Assembly (NCBI GenBank): GCA_934621705.1
Contig: CAKTUP010000117.1
Span: 1 to 6,084, forward strand
Origin: an uncultured Petrimonas sp.
GTDB taxonomy: Bacteria > Bacteroidota > Bacteroidia > Bacteroidales > Dysgonomonadaceae
DNA length: 6,084 bases
Reading direction: 5' to 3'
Every line of letters begins with the position of its first letter. Position 1 is the first letter of the stretch. The position numbers and the translations under genes are program-made. Below, one piece after another: positions 6,076 to 6,084 of the stretch. The notes under the pieces were generated by a model. The model was not told the origin of the DNA, ran no database searches, and worked only from the letters and a program-made list of their open reading frames with translations.

Positions 6076-6084
6076 ATTGAATTG

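Noticed and set aside
1..6084. tRNA genes, CRISPR arrays, insertion sequences, transposase genes, terminal repeats
   Set aside because: I looked on both strands and saw no cloverleaf-like gene, regularly spaced repeats, transposase motif or paired terminal inverted repeats.

Overview
The window looks like a piece of a Bacteroidota chromosome, most likely order Bacteroidales. This rests on gene content (an ECF sigma factor, a FecR-type anti-sigma factor and an outer-membrane TonB-dependent transducer with an STN domain), on moderate-to-low GC, on starts without clear Shine-Dalgarno sequences, and on TAnnTTTG-like promoter elements. No species can be named from the sequence alone.

Layout. Positions 1-230 hold the 3' end of a plus-strand gene of unknown function. 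It runs tail-to-tail into, and overlaps by 16 bp, a minus-strand ECF sigma factor gene (215-805) that appears to start with TTG. A 53-bp divergent spacer (806-858) with promoter-like elements on both strands separates it from a plus-strand FecR-like anti-sigma gene (859-1830). The last 20 bp of that gene overlap the start of a 991-residue TonB-dependent receptor gene (1811-4786). An 83-bp spacer with two inverted repeats, the second ending directly at the next start codon, leads to a class I SAM-dependent methyltransferase gene with an N-terminal Cys4 zinc-ribbon-like motif (4870-5796). The last 288 bp are AT-rich. They contain a 42-codon ORF that is mostly a signal peptide (5896-6024) and, near the window edge, a boxA-like motif (6060-6075).

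How the genes fit together. The sigma factor, anti-sigma factor and receptor form a FecI/FecR/FecA-type cell-surface signalling set. The receptor would bind an external ligand, its periplasmic STN domain would contact the C-terminal part of the anti-sigma factor, and the sigma factor would then be freed or activated. The arrangement differs from the common co-directional order because the sigma gene is divergent, and the anti-sigma and receptor genes overlap and are probably translationally coupled. No SusD-like lipoprotein gene follows the receptor within the window, so the ligand (glycan, siderophore or other) cannot be inferred. The methyltransferase need not belong to the same unit.

Overall this is a fairly ordinary surface-signalling locus. 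I see no strong evidence for a wholly new system. The points most worth a second look are the shared divergent promoter spacer with a near-leaderless TTG start, the anti-sigma/receptor overlap, the hairpin abutting the methyltransferase start, and the truncated-looking secreted ORF followed by a boxA-like motif.
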